From: Streptomyces hiroshimensis
GTDB lineage: Bacteria > Actinomycetota > Actinomycetes > Streptomycetales > Streptomycetaceae
NCBI RefSeq assembly: GCF_014650335.1
Contig: NZ_BMUT01000001.1
Span: 62,001 to 126,000 of the forward strand
Length of the DNA stretch: 64,000 nucleotides
Reading direction: 5' to 3'
Every line of letters begins with the position of its first letter. The first letter of the stretch is position 1. This document shows, piece after piece, positions 24,673-35,384 of the stretch. The notes under the pieces were generated by a model. It searched no databases. It was not told the DNA's origin and saw only the letters and a list, made by a program, of their open reading frames with translations. Made by a program: the position numbers and the translations under genes.

Positions 24673-26223
24673 GTGTCGGCCAGCACATCCCGTACGCTCC
24701 CGCCGGAGATCGCCGAATCCGAGTCTCTGATGGCGCTCATCGAGCAGGGAAAGGCCGAGGGGCAGATCGCCGGCGACGACGTGCGTCGGGCCTTCGAGGC
24801 TGACCAGATTCCGCCAACCCAGTGGAAGAATGTTCTGCGCAGCCTCAACCAGGTCCTCGACGAGGAGGGTGTGACGCTGATGGTCAGTGCCGCCGAGGCG
24901 CCCAAGCGCACCCGCAAGAGCGTCGCAGCGAAGAGCCCGGCGAAGCGCACCGCCACCAAGGCCGTCGCCTCCAAGACGGTCACGGCCAGGCAGACCGCGT
25001 CCTCGGCGTCCGCCACGTCCGCCTCCGCGGCGTACGGCGACGACGAGAGCGCGGAGGCGCCCGCCAAGAAGGCCGCCACCAAGAAGGCGGCGGCGAAGAA
25101 GACGGTGGCGAAGAAGACCGCCGTCAAGAAGACGGCGGCCAAGAAGACCGCCGCGAAGAAGGACGCCGACGAGCTCCTCGACGAGGACCTCGTCGAGGAG
25201 ACCCCCACCCCGGGCAAGGGCGAGGAGGAGGACGAGACCGGCGAGAACAAGGGCTTCGTCCTCTCCGACGACGACGAGGACGACGCTCCCGCGCAGCAGG
25301 TCGCCGTCGCCGGTGCCACCGCCGACCCGGTCAAGGACTACCTGAAGCAGATCGGCAAGGTCCCCCTCCTCAACGCCGAGCAGGAGGTGGAGCTCGCCAA
25401 GCGCATCGAGGCGGGTCTGTTCGCCGAGGACAAGCTGGCGAACTCCGACAAGCTCGCCCCCAAGCTCAAGCGCGAGCTGGAGATCATCGCCGAGGACGGG
25501 CGCCGCGCCAAGAACCACCTCCTGGAGGCCAACCTCCGTCTGGTGGTCTCGCTGGCCAAGCGCTACACCGGCCGCGGCATGCTCTTCCTGGACCTGATCC
25601 AGGAGGGCAACCTCGGTCTGATCCGTGCGGTCGAGAAGTTCGACTACACCAAGGGTTACAAGTTCTCCACGTACGCGACCTGGTGGATCCGCCAGGCCAT
25701 CACGCGCGCGATGGCCGACCAGGCCCGCACCATCCGTATCCCGGTGCACATGGTCGAGGTCATCAACAAGCTCGCGCGCGTCCAGCGCCAGATGCTCCAG
25801 GACCTGGGCCGCGAGCCCACCCCGGAGGAGCTGGCCAAGGAGCTCGACATGACCCCCGAGAAGGTCATCGAGGTCCAGAAGTACGGCCGTGAGCCGATCT
25901 CCCTCCACACCCCCCTGGGTGAGGACGGCGACAGCGAGTTCGGTGACCTCATCGAGGACTCCGAGGCGGTCGTGCCGGCCGATGCCGTCAGCTTCACCCT
26001 GCTCCAGGAGCAGCTGCACTCCGTCCTGGACACGCTCAGCGAGCGTGAGGCGGGCGTGGTCTCGATGCGCTTCGGCCTCACCGACGGCCAGCCGAAGACG
26101 CTCGACGAGATCGGCAAGGTCTACGGCGTGACGCGTGAGCGCATCCGTCAGATCGAGTCGAAGACGATGTCCAAGCTGCGCCACCCGTCCCGTTCCCAGG
26201 TTCTGCGCGACTACCTGGACTAG
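24673..26223 (+). CDS. hrdB: HrdB, principal (housekeeping) RNA polymerase sigma factor
   Basis: 516 aa. Residues 1-80 hold region 1.1-like sequence ([34 protein letters not shown]), residues about 80-215 a long linker of KKAA repeats then an acidic tract, and the rest is group 1 sigma-70: region 1.2 ([21 protein letters not shown]), 2.3-2.4 ([33 protein letters not shown]), 3.0 and 4.2 ([30 protein letters not shown]). GTG 24673 gives the known HrdB start [13 protein letters not shown] and follows GAGAGG. It has its own upstream promoter and a terminator just after the stop. Confidence 0.98.
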   Translation: MSASTSRTLPPEIAESESLMALIEQGKAEGQIAGDDVRRAFEADQIPPTQWKNVLRSLNQVLDEEGVTLMVSAAEAPKRTRKSVAAKSPAKRTATKAVASKTVTARQTASSASATSASAAYGDDESAEAPAKKAATKKAAAKKTVAKKTAVKKTAAKKTAAKKDADELLDEDLVEETPTPGKGEEEDETGENKGFVLSDDDEDDAPAQQVAVAGATADPVKDYLKQIGKVPLLNAEQEVELAKRIEAGLFAEDKLANSDKLAPKLKRELEIIAEDGRRAKNHLLEANLRLVVSLAKRYTGRGMLFLDLIQEGNLGLIRAVEKFDYTKGYKFSTYATWWIRQAITRAMADQARTIRIPVHMVEVINKLARVQRQMLQDLGREPTPEELAKELDMTPEKVIEVQKYGREPISLHTPLGEDGDSEFGDLIEDSEAVVPADAVSFTLLQEQLHSVLDTLSEREAGVVSMRFGLTDGQPKTLDEIGKVYGVTRERIRQIESKTMSKLRHPSRSQVLRDYLD

Positions 26224-26242
26224 AACCGGATAGAACGACAAC

Positions 26243-26287
26243 CCCGCAGGGCCCGGCACCTCTCCCCGAGGAGCCGGGCCCTGCGGG
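26243..26287 (+). terminator. hrdB terminator
   Basis: CCCGCAGGGCCCGGC pairs perfectly over 15 bp with GCCGGGCCCTGCGGG across a 15-nt loop, 20 bp after the hrdB stop. Confidence 0.9.
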
Positions 26288-26403
26288 CTGTACGGGTGAC
26301 AGTGCGGCTGATCCGGAGGCATGCCGTCCAGGTTCCGGATGCGCCGATCGCCGTGCGGGTTGACTCTGGGTGTGCAAGGAACCCCGCAGAGTCAGGAGAT
26401 CGT

Positions 26404-27504
26404 ATGCGTTCGCTGAGCTGTCTGCTGGCCGGATCGATCGCCCTGGTCTTCGCGGTCCCGGCTCCGGCGCTGGCGGACCGTGCGGTCATCGGAGGGCAGG
26501 CCGTGAGGGCCTCCGAGGCGCCCTGGGTGGTGGCGCTGGGCAGCCGGCAGCGGTTCGGGGCCGCCAGGGCCGGGCAGTTCTGCGGCGGGGTCCTGGTGGG
26601 CCGCAGAACGGTCGTCACGGCTGCGCACTGCCTGAGCCACGAGGTGCTCGGCGTCGACGTGAGCGAGGCGAGGGATCTGCGGGTCATCGTCGGCCGGGAC
26701 GACCTGAGGGGCGCCGTCGGCGCCGAGGTCGAGCCGCGGGACACCTGGGTCAATCCGGGGTTCGACCCGGGCACCAACGCGGGCGACCTGGCCGTGCTCA
26801 CCCTGCGCAACCAGGTGCCGGAGAGCTATGTGATCCCGGTGGCGCAGCAGGGCGACGCCGCCTACCGGGTGGGCGCGAAGGCCATGGTCTACGGCTGGGG
26901 CGACGTGATCGGCAACGGTACGTACTCGGAGATCCTGCGCGCGGCGAAGGTACGCGTCCTGCAGGACGGGGTGTGCGAGCGGGCCTATCCGGGGACTGCG
27001 GAGGGGGTCTACCGCCGGTCGTCCATGCTGTGTGCCGGGATGCCGCTGGGCGGCCGGGACGCCTGCCAGGGGGACAGCGGGGGGCCGCTGGTGGCGCAGG
27101 GCAAGCTGGTGGGCCTGGTGTCCTGGGGGGCGGGCTGCGGCCAGCCGCAGTACCCCGGGGTGTACACACGGATGTCGGCTTACACGGCGCTGGTGGCGGC
27201 GCACAGCGGCGAGGGCGCCCCTCAGGCGTCGGCGGCGCCCGGTCAGTCTCCGGCCGCCGCGCAGCCGGCTGCTCCGGCCGCTCAGCCGGGGGCCGCGGCC
27301 CCGCACCCGCAGAAGCACAAGCAGCACTCCGCGAAGGTGCGCAGGAGCGTACGAGAGCGGGCGGCTTCCCCCGGGGTGGGGGCAGCCGCCCGCGGCTGTC
27401 CGGCTCTAGGTGGCCGGACCTCGCTCGTCGTCGGATGCGATGTGTCAGCGTTCCGCTACGGACTCAGCGGTCCTCTTCGGGCGCAGACGCCGGGGAGGCG
27501 GTGA
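26404..27504 (+). CDS. secreted trypsin-like serine protease (S1)
   Basis: 366 aa. A signal peptide (MRSLSCLLAGSIALVFAVPAPALA) is followed by the mature start VIGGQAV, close to the IVGG trypsin activation sequence. The triad is complete: His in VTAAHCL, Asp in GDLAVLTL, Ser in CQGDSGGPLVA; the specificity-pocket region GRDACQGDSGG places an Asp six residues before the catalytic Ser, predicting cleavage after Arg or Lys. From about residue 275 the protein becomes Ala/Pro/Gln-rich, then basic (KHKQHSAKVRRSVRER). The last 50 codons run through a strong hairpin (27357-27393) and overlap the 3' end of the opposite gene by 41 bp, so the true C terminus may differ. Confidence 0.88.
   Translation: MRSLSCLLAGSIALVFAVPAPALADRAVIGGQAVRASEAPWVVALGSRQRFGAARAGQFCGGVLVGRRTVVTAAHCLSHEVLGVDVSEARDLRVIVGRDDLRGAVGAEVEPRDTWVNPGFDPGTNAGDLAVLTLRNQVPESYVIPVAQQGDAAYRVGAKAMVYGWGDVIGNGTYSEILRAAKVRVLQDGVCERAYPGTAEGVYRRSSMLCAGMPLGGRDACQGDSGGPLVAQGKLVGLVSWGAGCGQPQYPGVYTRMSAYTALVAAHSGEGAPQASAAPGQSPAAAQPAAPAAQPGAAAPHPQKHKQHSAKVRRSVRERAASPGVGAAARGCPALGGRTSLVVGCDVSAFRYGLSGPLRAQTPGRR
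27357..27419. terminator. two hairpins at the convergent 3' ends of the protease and the small gene
   Basis: GCGGGCGGCT (27357-27366) pairs with AGCCGCCCGC (27384-27393), with an inner CCCCC/GGGGG extension. Then GTCCGGC (27398-27404) pairs with GCCGGAC (27413-27419). Both are shaped like terminators but lie inside the protease reading frame. Confidence 0.7.
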
Positions 27505-27694
27505 GCCGCTCCGTCTCGTCCTGTATTTCCGCGGCGATCTTCTTGAGTTCTGGCTCGAACTTACGCCCATGGTGGGCGCAGAAGAGCAGTTCACCGCCGC
27601 TCATGAGAACGACGCGCAGGTAGGCCTGAGCGCCGCACCGGTCGCAGCGGTCAGCGGCCGTCAGCGGGCTCGCGGGGGTCAGAACAGTAGTCAC
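27464..27694 (-). CDS. small zinc-ribbon-like protein (DUF7455 type)
   Basis: 76 aa. Its cysteines CDRCGAQAYLR and LLFCAHHGRKFEPELK form a likely zinc site (C..C ... C.HH). This matches a widespread small actinobacterial family seen near hrdB, function unknown. The GTG start follows GAAGAGG. Its 3' end overlaps the opposing protease frame. It is transcribed away from parE, sharing the 442-bp intergenic region with it. Confidence 0.85.
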   Translation of the reverse strand: MTTVLTPASPLTAADRCDRCGAQAYLRVVLMSGGELLFCAHHGRKFEPELKKIAAEIQDETERLTASPASAPEEDR

Positions 27695-27984
27695 GTCGCC
27701 TCTTCTCTAGCTCGACGAGCTGTCGTACCAGGGTCAACATCCAACCAGGCCGAAAACGTTCCCGCTCGCGGCTTTTCCTCGAAAGTTCCTTCCGAGTCGC
27801 TTCCGAGTCGGCCAGATCTTGACGGTTGGCGGCGAATGAGCCGTATTGCGTGGGCCTACGGTTTCACATCGCTGGGGGCTTTCGTCCTCCCGGCCGGCTT
27901 GCCGGTGTTCTTGAGGACGTGCCCGGAGCCTAAATGGTTCATGCCTCCAAGGGAACGTGATGTGCACGTCACTCCATCGTGTCA

Positions 27985-28004
27985 TCGAACGTGTGATCGA
28001 TCAC
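27985..28004 (+). promoter_or_regulatory. LexA-box-like site and palindrome upstream of parE
   Basis: TCGAACGTGTGATCGA (27985-28000) matches the SOS consensus TCGAACRNRYGTTYGR at 15 of 16 positions, the mismatch being in the right core half. It overlaps a perfect palindrome GTGATCGATCAC (27993-28004). A possible -10, TAGCAT, is at 28010-28015. The rest of the 442-bp gap (27695-28136) shows no gene. Confidence 0.4.
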
Positions 28005-28136
28005 TGGACTAGCATGGGCGTTCCCACGGGTGGCTGCACAAAGGCTCTACCAGGCATCGGTACCCTCTGAACGGCAACCGGGCCGCCGGCCCGCCCGACC
28101 GGGGCCGAAAAGAAATTCAGCGAGGAGCGAACCCGC

Positions 28137-30257
<2,121 letters not shown>

Positions 30258-30332
30258 GCCCATCCCGACCGCCTCCCGACCGCCTTCTGGCTGCCTCTCG
30301 GCCGGGCCCGGGGCGGCCCGGCCCCGGCTCAC

Positions 30333-30368
30333 CGGTGCTTTCTCCACCCCCGGGTGGAGAAAGCACCG
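30333..30368 (+). terminator. parE terminator
   Basis: CGGTGCTTTCTCCACCC and its exact reverse complement flank two C residues, a 17-bp stem with almost no loop, 75 bp after parE. Confidence 0.9.
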
Positions 30369-30458
30369 TCGTGCATCTCCACCCGGTGCCCACCCGTGGT
30401 CCGATCCAGGGCGGTCGCCGGCTCCGTAGTGTCGGATGCGTCGGCGGAAGGACCGTAC

Positions 30459-31622
30459 GTGGCGATCGAGAAGTGGACCGAGTGGCCGGCCCGTGAGGCG
30501 CTCAGCAGGGTGGGCGTGCCCCGGCGTCGGCAGGTGCTGACCTGGGTGGTGCGGCTCGTCCTGATCTGGTTGTTCCTCTGGAACGTCCTGCGCAAGGGCA
30601 CCTTCCACGGGTGGGGATACGCCGCCCTGGGAGCGGGGTTCCTGCTCTGCGCGGCCGCGGTCTGGTGCTGGTACCACTCGACGCTCGCCCGGCGGCTGTG
30701 GCTTTCGGTGGGGCTGCTGGGGGTGCTGGTGGCGGTGGGGGCCGTCGCGCAGCTGGCCGGTGCGCATGCCGCGGCCACGGGGCTGTGGTGTGTTGCCGCG
30801 GCCCTCGCGGTGGAGCGGCTCCCGCTGGGGCCCGGGCTGGCGGTCGCGGCGGTCTGCATGGCGGCATACGTTCTGGCCGGCGCGGATCGTTCGCTGACGA
30901 CGGCCGGGACGGTGGCCGGGGTACTGCTCATCGGATATTCGCTGAGACTGGACGACGAGGCGCGGGGAGCCGGGTTCCGGCTGCTGGCCCAGGAGCGGGC
31001 CGCGCGGCGGGCGGAGGCCGAGTCGGCGGCGCTGGCGGAGCGGGCCCGTATCGCCCGGGAGATACATGACGTGCTCGCGCACAGCCTGTCCGCACAGCTG
31101 GTGCACCTGGAGGCCGCGCGGCTGCTGATCGAGCACGGCGAGGACCGGCAGCGGGTCCTGGACCGGGTGGTGGCGGCACGGCGCATGGCGCGCGAGGGCC
31201 TGGCCGAGACCCGTCAGGCGCTGTCGGCGCTGAGGGGAGAGCTGACCCCGGTGGAGGAGTTCCTGCGGGCGTCCGCCGCGGGGGAGGGGGCACGGCTGGA
31301 AGTGGCGGGGGAGCCGCGCCCCCTGCCCGCGGAGGCCGGGCTGGCGGTGCGCAGGGTCGCGCAGGAGGCGCTGACCAATGTGCGCAAACACGCGCCGGGT
31401 GCGCCGGTGGAGATGGAGTTCACCTATCTGGAGGGGTGGGTGGAGCTCCGGGTCCGTGACCACGGGGCGCGCGGAGCGTCCCGGGAGCTGGGGGAGGCCG
31501 GTGCCGGGTACGGTCTGCTCGGGATGAGGGAGCGCGCCGAGCTGCTGGGCGGTTCGCTGGAGGCCGGGCCGGCCGGGTCCGGGGAGGAGGGTTTCGTGGT
31601 GCATCTGAGGGTGCCCGCATGA
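30459..31622 (+). CDS. sensor histidine kinase, NarL-type (HisKA_3)
   Basis: 387 aa. Five or so membrane segments occupy residues 25-165 (VVRLVLIWLFLWNVL, ALGAGFLLCAAAVWCWY, LGVLVAVGAVAQLAGA, ...). The dimerisation/phosphoacceptor box is ERARIAREIHDVLAHSLSAQLVHLE with His at about residue 205; the ATPase domain has RVAQEALTNVRKHAPGA (N box) and GAGYGLLGMRERAELLGG (G box). GTG 30459 is chosen because GGAAGG precedes it. Its stop overlaps the start of the regulator gene by 4 bp. No extracellular sensor domain is present, so the signal is likely membrane-borne or intracellular. Confidence 0.93.
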   Translation: MAIEKWTEWPAREALSRVGVPRRRQVLTWVVRLVLIWLFLWNVLRKGTFHGWGYAALGAGFLLCAAAVWCWYHSTLARRLWLSVGLLGVLVAVGAVAQLAGAHAAATGLWCVAAALAVERLPLGPGLAVAAVCMAAYVLAGADRSLTTAGTVAGVLLIGYSLRLDDEARGAGFRLLAQERAARRAEAESAALAERARIAREIHDVLAHSLSAQLVHLEAARLLIEHGEDRQRVLDRVVAARRMAREGLAETRQALSALRGELTPVEEFLRASAAGEGARLEVAGEPRPLPAEAGLAVRRVAQEALTNVRKHAPGAPVEMEFTYLEGWVELRVRDHGARGASRELGEAGAGYGLLGMRERAELLGGSLEAGPAGSGEEGFVVHLRVPA

Positions 31623-32461
31623 CGGGTGGCGAAGGCGGCGCCGTGAGCGCCGGTGGCGGGGGCGGAGCCGGACGGGCGGCCGGAGGAGAGGCCGGGGGAG
31701 CGGGGGACAGGGTCGCGAGGGTCGTGGTCGCGGACGACCAGACCGTGGTCCGCGAGGGGATCGTGATGCTGCTGGGGTTGCTGCCCGGCATCGAGGTCGT
31801 CGGGGCGGCGGCCGACGGGGAGGAGGCGGTGCGGCTCGTCGTCGAGCACGCCCCGGACGTCGTGCTGATGGACCTGCGCATGCCGCGCTGCGACGGAGTG
31901 GAGGCCACGCGGCGCATCCGCGCCCGGCACCCGGCCACCCACGTCGTCGTCCTCACCACCTACGCCGACGACGATTCGCTCTTCCCGGCACTCCGGGCCG
32001 GTGCACGGGGCTACCTCACCAAGGACGCGGGCGGCGAGGAGATCGTCCGGGCCGTGCGGCATGTGATGTCGGGGGAGGCAGGGCTGTCGCCGAACATTCA
32101 GCGGCGGCTCCTGGAGCGGCTCTCGGACCCCACGGTCTCCGGCGCCGCGGCAGGTGCCGGTGCCGGTGCTGATGCCGGTGCCGACGGCATGGCCTCCGCC
32201 GGTTCCGTCCCGCCCCGTTCCGCCCTGCACCGCAGGGAGCTCCCGGACGGGCTCACGGCGCGCGAGGCGGAGGTGCTGTCGCTGGTCGCCGACGGCCTGT
32301 CCAACGCCGAGATCGCCCGCAGGCTGCATGTGAGCACGGCGACGGTCAAGACGCACATCAACAACCTCTTCGCCAAGACGGGGGCGCGCGACCGGGCCCA
32401 GGCCATGCGCTACGCCTTCCAGCACGGCATTGCACGGCCCCCGGAGTCCTCCATCACCTGA
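31619..32461 (+). CDS. NarL-family response regulator
   Basis: 280 aa. After a Gly/Ala-rich leader of 30 residues comes a receiver (RVVVADDQTVVREGI, phosphoacceptor Asp in VVLMDLRMPRCDG, Thr in VVVLTTYADDDS, Lys in GYLTKDAGG). An Ala/Gly linker of about 40 residues, longer than usual, precedes a LuxR-type helix-turn-helix (LTAREAEVLSLVADGLSNAEIARRL ... TVKTHINNLFAKTGARDRAQA). It forms an ATGA-overlapping operon with the kinase. Targets unknown; the following DUF485/symporter operon 130 bp downstream on the same strand is a candidate. Confidence 0.93.
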   Translation: MTGGEGGAVSAGGGGGAGRAAGGEAGGAGDRVARVVVADDQTVVREGIVMLLGLLPGIEVVGAAADGEEAVRLVVEHAPDVVLMDLRMPRCDGVEATRRIRARHPATHVVVLTTYADDDSLFPALRAGARGYLTKDAGGEEIVRAVRHVMSGEAGLSPNIQRRLLERLSDPTVSGAAAGAGAGADAGADGMASAGSVPPRSALHRRELPDGLTAREAEVLSLVADGLSNAEIARRLHVSTATVKTHINNLFAKTGARDRAQAMRYAFQHGIARPPESSIT

Positions 32462-32591
32462 TGGGGTGAACGTCGGGCCAACGGCCGGGTCCGCATACCG
32501 GCGTTCTGTCCATCCTTGGGTCCTCCGGCGGCGGGTGACACCGGTCAAGCGGGCCGTGATCAGCCGGGCCTGGCGACCCAAGGAGAGTTCG

Positions 32592-33077
32592 GTGGAGAAC
32601 CACGACAGACGCAGCGCAGCGAGTGCCCTTGCCGGAACGATTCAGCCGGCCCGCGCCCTCACCGCGCCGGACATCTCCCGCGCCCTCACCGCGCCGGACA
32701 TCTACCGCGAGGTCCAGCGTGGCGCGGCCTTCCGGGAAGTGCGCAGCCGCTACCGCCGGTTCGCTTTCCCCGCGGCCGCCGCCTTCCTGCTGTGGTACCT
32801 GGCGTACGTGGTGACGGCCACGGCCGCCCCCGGCCTGATGGCCCGGCCGGTGGCGGGCGCGCTCAACGTCGCCATGCTCGCCGGGCTCGCCCAGTTCGCC
32901 ACGACGTTCCTGCTGACCTGGGCCTACGCCCGCCATGCCCGGCTGCACCGCGACCCCGCCGCGCTGGAGCTGCGCTGGGCGGTCACCCTGGAGACCCGCC
33001 AGGAGTGGACCGGCCAGGAGCGGACCCAGGAGTGGACCTGCCAGGAGCAGAGCCGGCGGGAGGGGGAGCACGCATGA
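32592..33077 (+). CDS. DUF485 membrane protein
   Basis: 161 aa. The core (IYREVQRGAAFREVRSRYRRFAFPAAAAFLLWYLAYVV ... ARPVAGALNVAMLAGLAQFATTFLLTWAYARHA) with two membrane segments is that of DUF485 proteins, which accompany acetate/solute:cation symporters. Residues 20-40 contain a tandem duplication (RALTAPDIS, RALTAPDIY) coded by a 27-bp DNA repeat. The C terminus is Gln/Glu/Trp-rich with a second imperfect repeat (QEWTGQERT, QEWTCQEQS). GTG after AGGAGAG. ATGA overlap with the symporter gene. Confidence 0.88.
   Translation: MENHDRRSAASALAGTIQPARALTAPDISRALTAPDIYREVQRGAAFREVRSRYRRFAFPAAAAFLLWYLAYVVTATAAPGLMARPVAGALNVAMLAGLAQFATTFLLTWAYARHARLHRDPAALELRWAVTLETRQEWTGQERTQEWTCQEQSRREGEHA
32652..32705 (+). 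repeat. 27-bp tandem duplication inside the DUF485 gene
   Basis: Two adjacent 27-bp copies (32652-32678 and 32679-32705), nearly identical, add nine residues without breaking the frame. Recent duplication is likely. Confidence 0.9.
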
Positions 33078-34666
33078 CGGGCGCTCACCATGCCCTTGCA
33101 CTGGCTCTGTTCAGCGTCTTCGTCCTGGTCACGCTGGGCATCACCACCTGGGTGGGGCGCGAGCGCCGTGGCTCGCCGGAGGAGTTCTACGCGGGCGGCC
33201 GCCTCTTCAGCCCCATGGAGAACGGTTTCGCCATCGCAGGCGACTACATGTCCGCCGCCTCCTTCCTCGGCGTCACCGGCCTCATCGCCCTCTACGGCTA
33301 CGACGGCATCCTCTACACCGTGGGCTTCCTCGTCGCCTGGCTCGTCGTGCTGTTCCTCGTCGCCGAACTCGTCCGCAACTGCGGCCGGTTCACGCTCGCG
33401 GACGTCCTGGTCACCCGGCTGCGCGAGCGTCCGGTCCGGATCGCGACCGGGGTCTCCTCCGTCACCGTCTCCGTCCTCTACCTCGTCGCCCAGATGGTCG
33501 GCGCGGGCAGCCTGATGACGCTGCTGCTGGGCGGGACCGGCGAGAGCGCCCGCGCCTGGACCGTCGTCGGCGTCGGCGTGCTGATGGTCGTCTACATCAC
33601 CCTCGGCGGCATGCGGGCCGCCACCTGGATCCAGATCGTCAAGGCCGTCCTGCTGCTGGGCGGCACGGTCGCCCTCACCGTCCTCGTCCTCGTGCGCTTC
33701 CACGGCGACCTCTCCGCCCTGCTCACCACGGCGGCCGGCCGCAGCGGCCACGGGCAGGCCTTCCTCGCCCCGGGCCTGAAGTACGGCGGCGACCCGACCT
33801 CCCGGCTGGACTTCGTGAGCCTCGGCCTCGCGCTCGTCCTCGGTACCGCCGGGCTGCCGCACATCCTCTCGCGCTTCTACACGGTGCCCACTGCCTGCGC
33901 CGCCCGCCGCTCGGTCGTCTGGTCCATCGGGCTCATCGGCGGCTTCTACCTGATGACCATCGTGCTCGGCTTCGGCGCCGCCGCGATCCTCGGCCCGGAC
34001 GCCGTACGGGCCGCGGGCCCCGCCGGGAACAACGCCGTGCCGCTGCTCGCCCTCGACCTGGGCGGCGGCGCCGGGTCCACCGGAGGCACGGTCCTCTTCG
34101 CCGTGGTCGCCGCCGTCGCCTTCGCCACGATCCTCGCCGTCGTCGCCGGGATCACCCTGGCCTCCTCCGCCTCGGTCGCCCACGACCTGTACCGGACGGT
34201 GAGCCGCCGCGCCCGTACGCCCCGCAGCGAAGTGGCGGTCGCGCGCGTCGCGGCCGCCGGCACCGGCGCGGTGGCCATCGGGCTCGGGCTGCTCGCCCAG
34301 GACCTCAACGTCGCCTTCCTGGTGGGGCTCGCCTTCGCTGTCGCCGCCTCCGCGAACCTGCCGGTGCTCCTCTTCACGCTCTTCTGGCGGCGGTTCACCA
34401 CGCGCGGGGCGGTGTGGTCCGTCTACGGCGGCCTCGTCCCGGCCCTCGTGCTCGTCGTCCTCTCGCCGGTCGTCTCCGGCGGTCCGGACGCGATCTTCCC
34501 CGGCGCGGACTTCGCGCTCTTCCCGCTGGAGAACCCCGGCCTCGTCTCCGTCCCGCTGGGCTTCCTCGCCGGCTGGCTCGGCACGGTGACCTCGCCCGAA
34601 GCGGCCGACGCCGGCCGCCACGCCGAGACGGAAGTACGCTCGCTGACCGGCGCCGGCGCCGCGTAG
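33074..34666 (+). CDS. sodium:solute symporter (SSS family, ActP-like)
   Basis: 530 aa, about thirteen hydrophobic segments. The N terminus (ITTWVGRERRGSPEEFYAGGRLFSPMENGFAIAGDYMSAASFLGVTGLIALYGYDG) and middle (LDFVSLGLALVLGTAGLPHILSRFYTVP) are typical of ActP-type acetate/propionate/pyruvate carriers. The DUF485 partner upstream, with overlapping codons, is the usual YjcH-ActP arrangement. Acetate or another short monocarboxylate is the likely substrate. It is convergent with the CitB-like regulator at 34704, 37 bp apart. Confidence 0.92.
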   Translation: MTGAHHALALALFSVFVLVTLGITTWVGRERRGSPEEFYAGGRLFSPMENGFAIAGDYMSAASFLGVTGLIALYGYDGILYTVGFLVAWLVVLFLVAELVRNCGRFTLADVLVTRLRERPVRIATGVSSVTVSVLYLVAQMVGAGSLMTLLLGGTGESARAWTVVGVGVLMVVYITLGGMRAATWIQIVKAVLLLGGTVALTVLVLVRFHGDLSALLTTAAGRSGHGQAFLAPGLKYGGDPTSRLDFVSLGLALVLGTAGLPHILSRFYTVPTACAARRSVVWSIGLIGGFYLMTIVLGFGAAAILGPDAVRAAGPAGNNAVPLLALDLGGGAGSTGGTVLFAVVAAVAFATILAVVAGITLASSASVAHDLYRTVSRRARTPRSEVAVARVAAAGTGAVAIGLGLLAQDLNVAFLVGLAFAVAASANLPVLLFTLFWRRFTTRGAVWSVYGGLVPALVLVVLSPVVSGGPDAIFPGADFALFPLENPGLVSVPLGFLAGWLGTVTSPEAADAGRHAETEVRSLTGAGAA

Positions 34667-34703
34667 CGGGAGGCAGCGCAAGCCCCCCGCCGGGAAGCCG
34701 GCT

Positions 34704-35381
34704 TCAGCGCCCCGTCCACGCGTAGCGGTGCTCCGGGCGCCCCGTCTCGCCGTACTTGAGGGTCAGGCTCAGCCGCCCGGACTCCTCCAGCCGCTTCAGA
34801 TAGCGCTGCGCCGTCGAGCGGCTCAGGCCCGACCGTGCCGCGACCTCGTGCGCGGACAGCGGGGACGCGGCATCGGAGAGGACCCGGCGTATCAGCTCGG
34901 CGGTGGGCGCCGAGTGGCCCTTGGGCAGCGGCGTGCTGGTGGCCGCCGTGCGCAGGGTGCCGAAGATCCGGTCGACCTGGTCCTGCCCCGCCTCCTGCGC
35001 GTCGTCGAGGGTCCGGCGCAGCTGCGCGTACGCCTCCAGCTTCACCCGCAGCCCGGGGAAGGTGAACGGTTTGACCAGGTACTGCAGGGCCCCGTAGCGC
35101 ATGGCCGCCTGCACGGTCGCGATGTCGCGCGACGCCGTCACCATGATCACGTCGGTGAGGTCGCCGAGCTGCCGCAGCCGGCGGACCAGCCCCAGGCCGG
35201 TCTCGTCCGGGAGGAAGTGGTCCAGCAGCACCAGGTCGATGCCGCCCTTCTCCAGGACGGCCATGGCCTGCGCCGCGTTGTGGGCCTTGGCGCCGACGCG
35301 GAAGCCGGGAACCCGCGCCACGTACGCGGCGTTGATCTCGGCTACGCGGAAGTCGTCGTCCACGACCAGGACCTCGATCAT
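34704..35381 (-). CDS. CitB/DctR-type response regulator
   Basis: 225 aa. The receiver has MIEVLVVDDDFRVAEINAAYV, phosphoacceptor Asp in LVLLDHFLPDETG and the Lys in YLVKPFTFPGLRVKLEAY; the C-terminal winged helix has PLSAHEVAARSGLSRSTAQRYLKRLEESGRLSLTLKYG. This matches the CitB/DcuR family, which acts with CitA/DcuS sensors to control di- and tricarboxylate use. It is coupled to the kinase gene upstream with a 3-bp gap. Presumed targets include the divergent ABC importer at 37361 and the convergent symporter, but this is inference. Confidence 0.93.
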   Translation of the reverse strand: MIEVLVVDDDFRVAEINAAYVARVPGFRVGAKAHNAAQAMAVLEKGGIDLVLLDHFLPDETGLGLVRRLRQLGDLTDVIMVTASRDIATVQAAMRYGALQYLVKPFTFPGLRVKLEAYAQLRRTLDDAQEAGQDQVDRIFGTLRTAATSTPLPKGHSAPTAELIRRVLSDAASPLSAHEVAARSGLSRSTAQRYLKRLEESGRLSLTLKYGETGRPEHRYAWTGR

Positions 35382-35384
35382 CGT

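Noticed and set aside
24495..24803. Open frame in the hrdB leader
   Set aside because: Overlaps the leader and the start of hrdB in another frame, with unnatural composition.
26243..26287. Riboswitch after hrdB
   Set aside because: A single perfect stem right after the stop is a terminator; no conserved riboswitch core is present.
27410..28012. Open frame across the small gene and the parE upstream region
   Set aside because: Antisense to a well-supported small gene, no ribosome site and composition unlike a protein.
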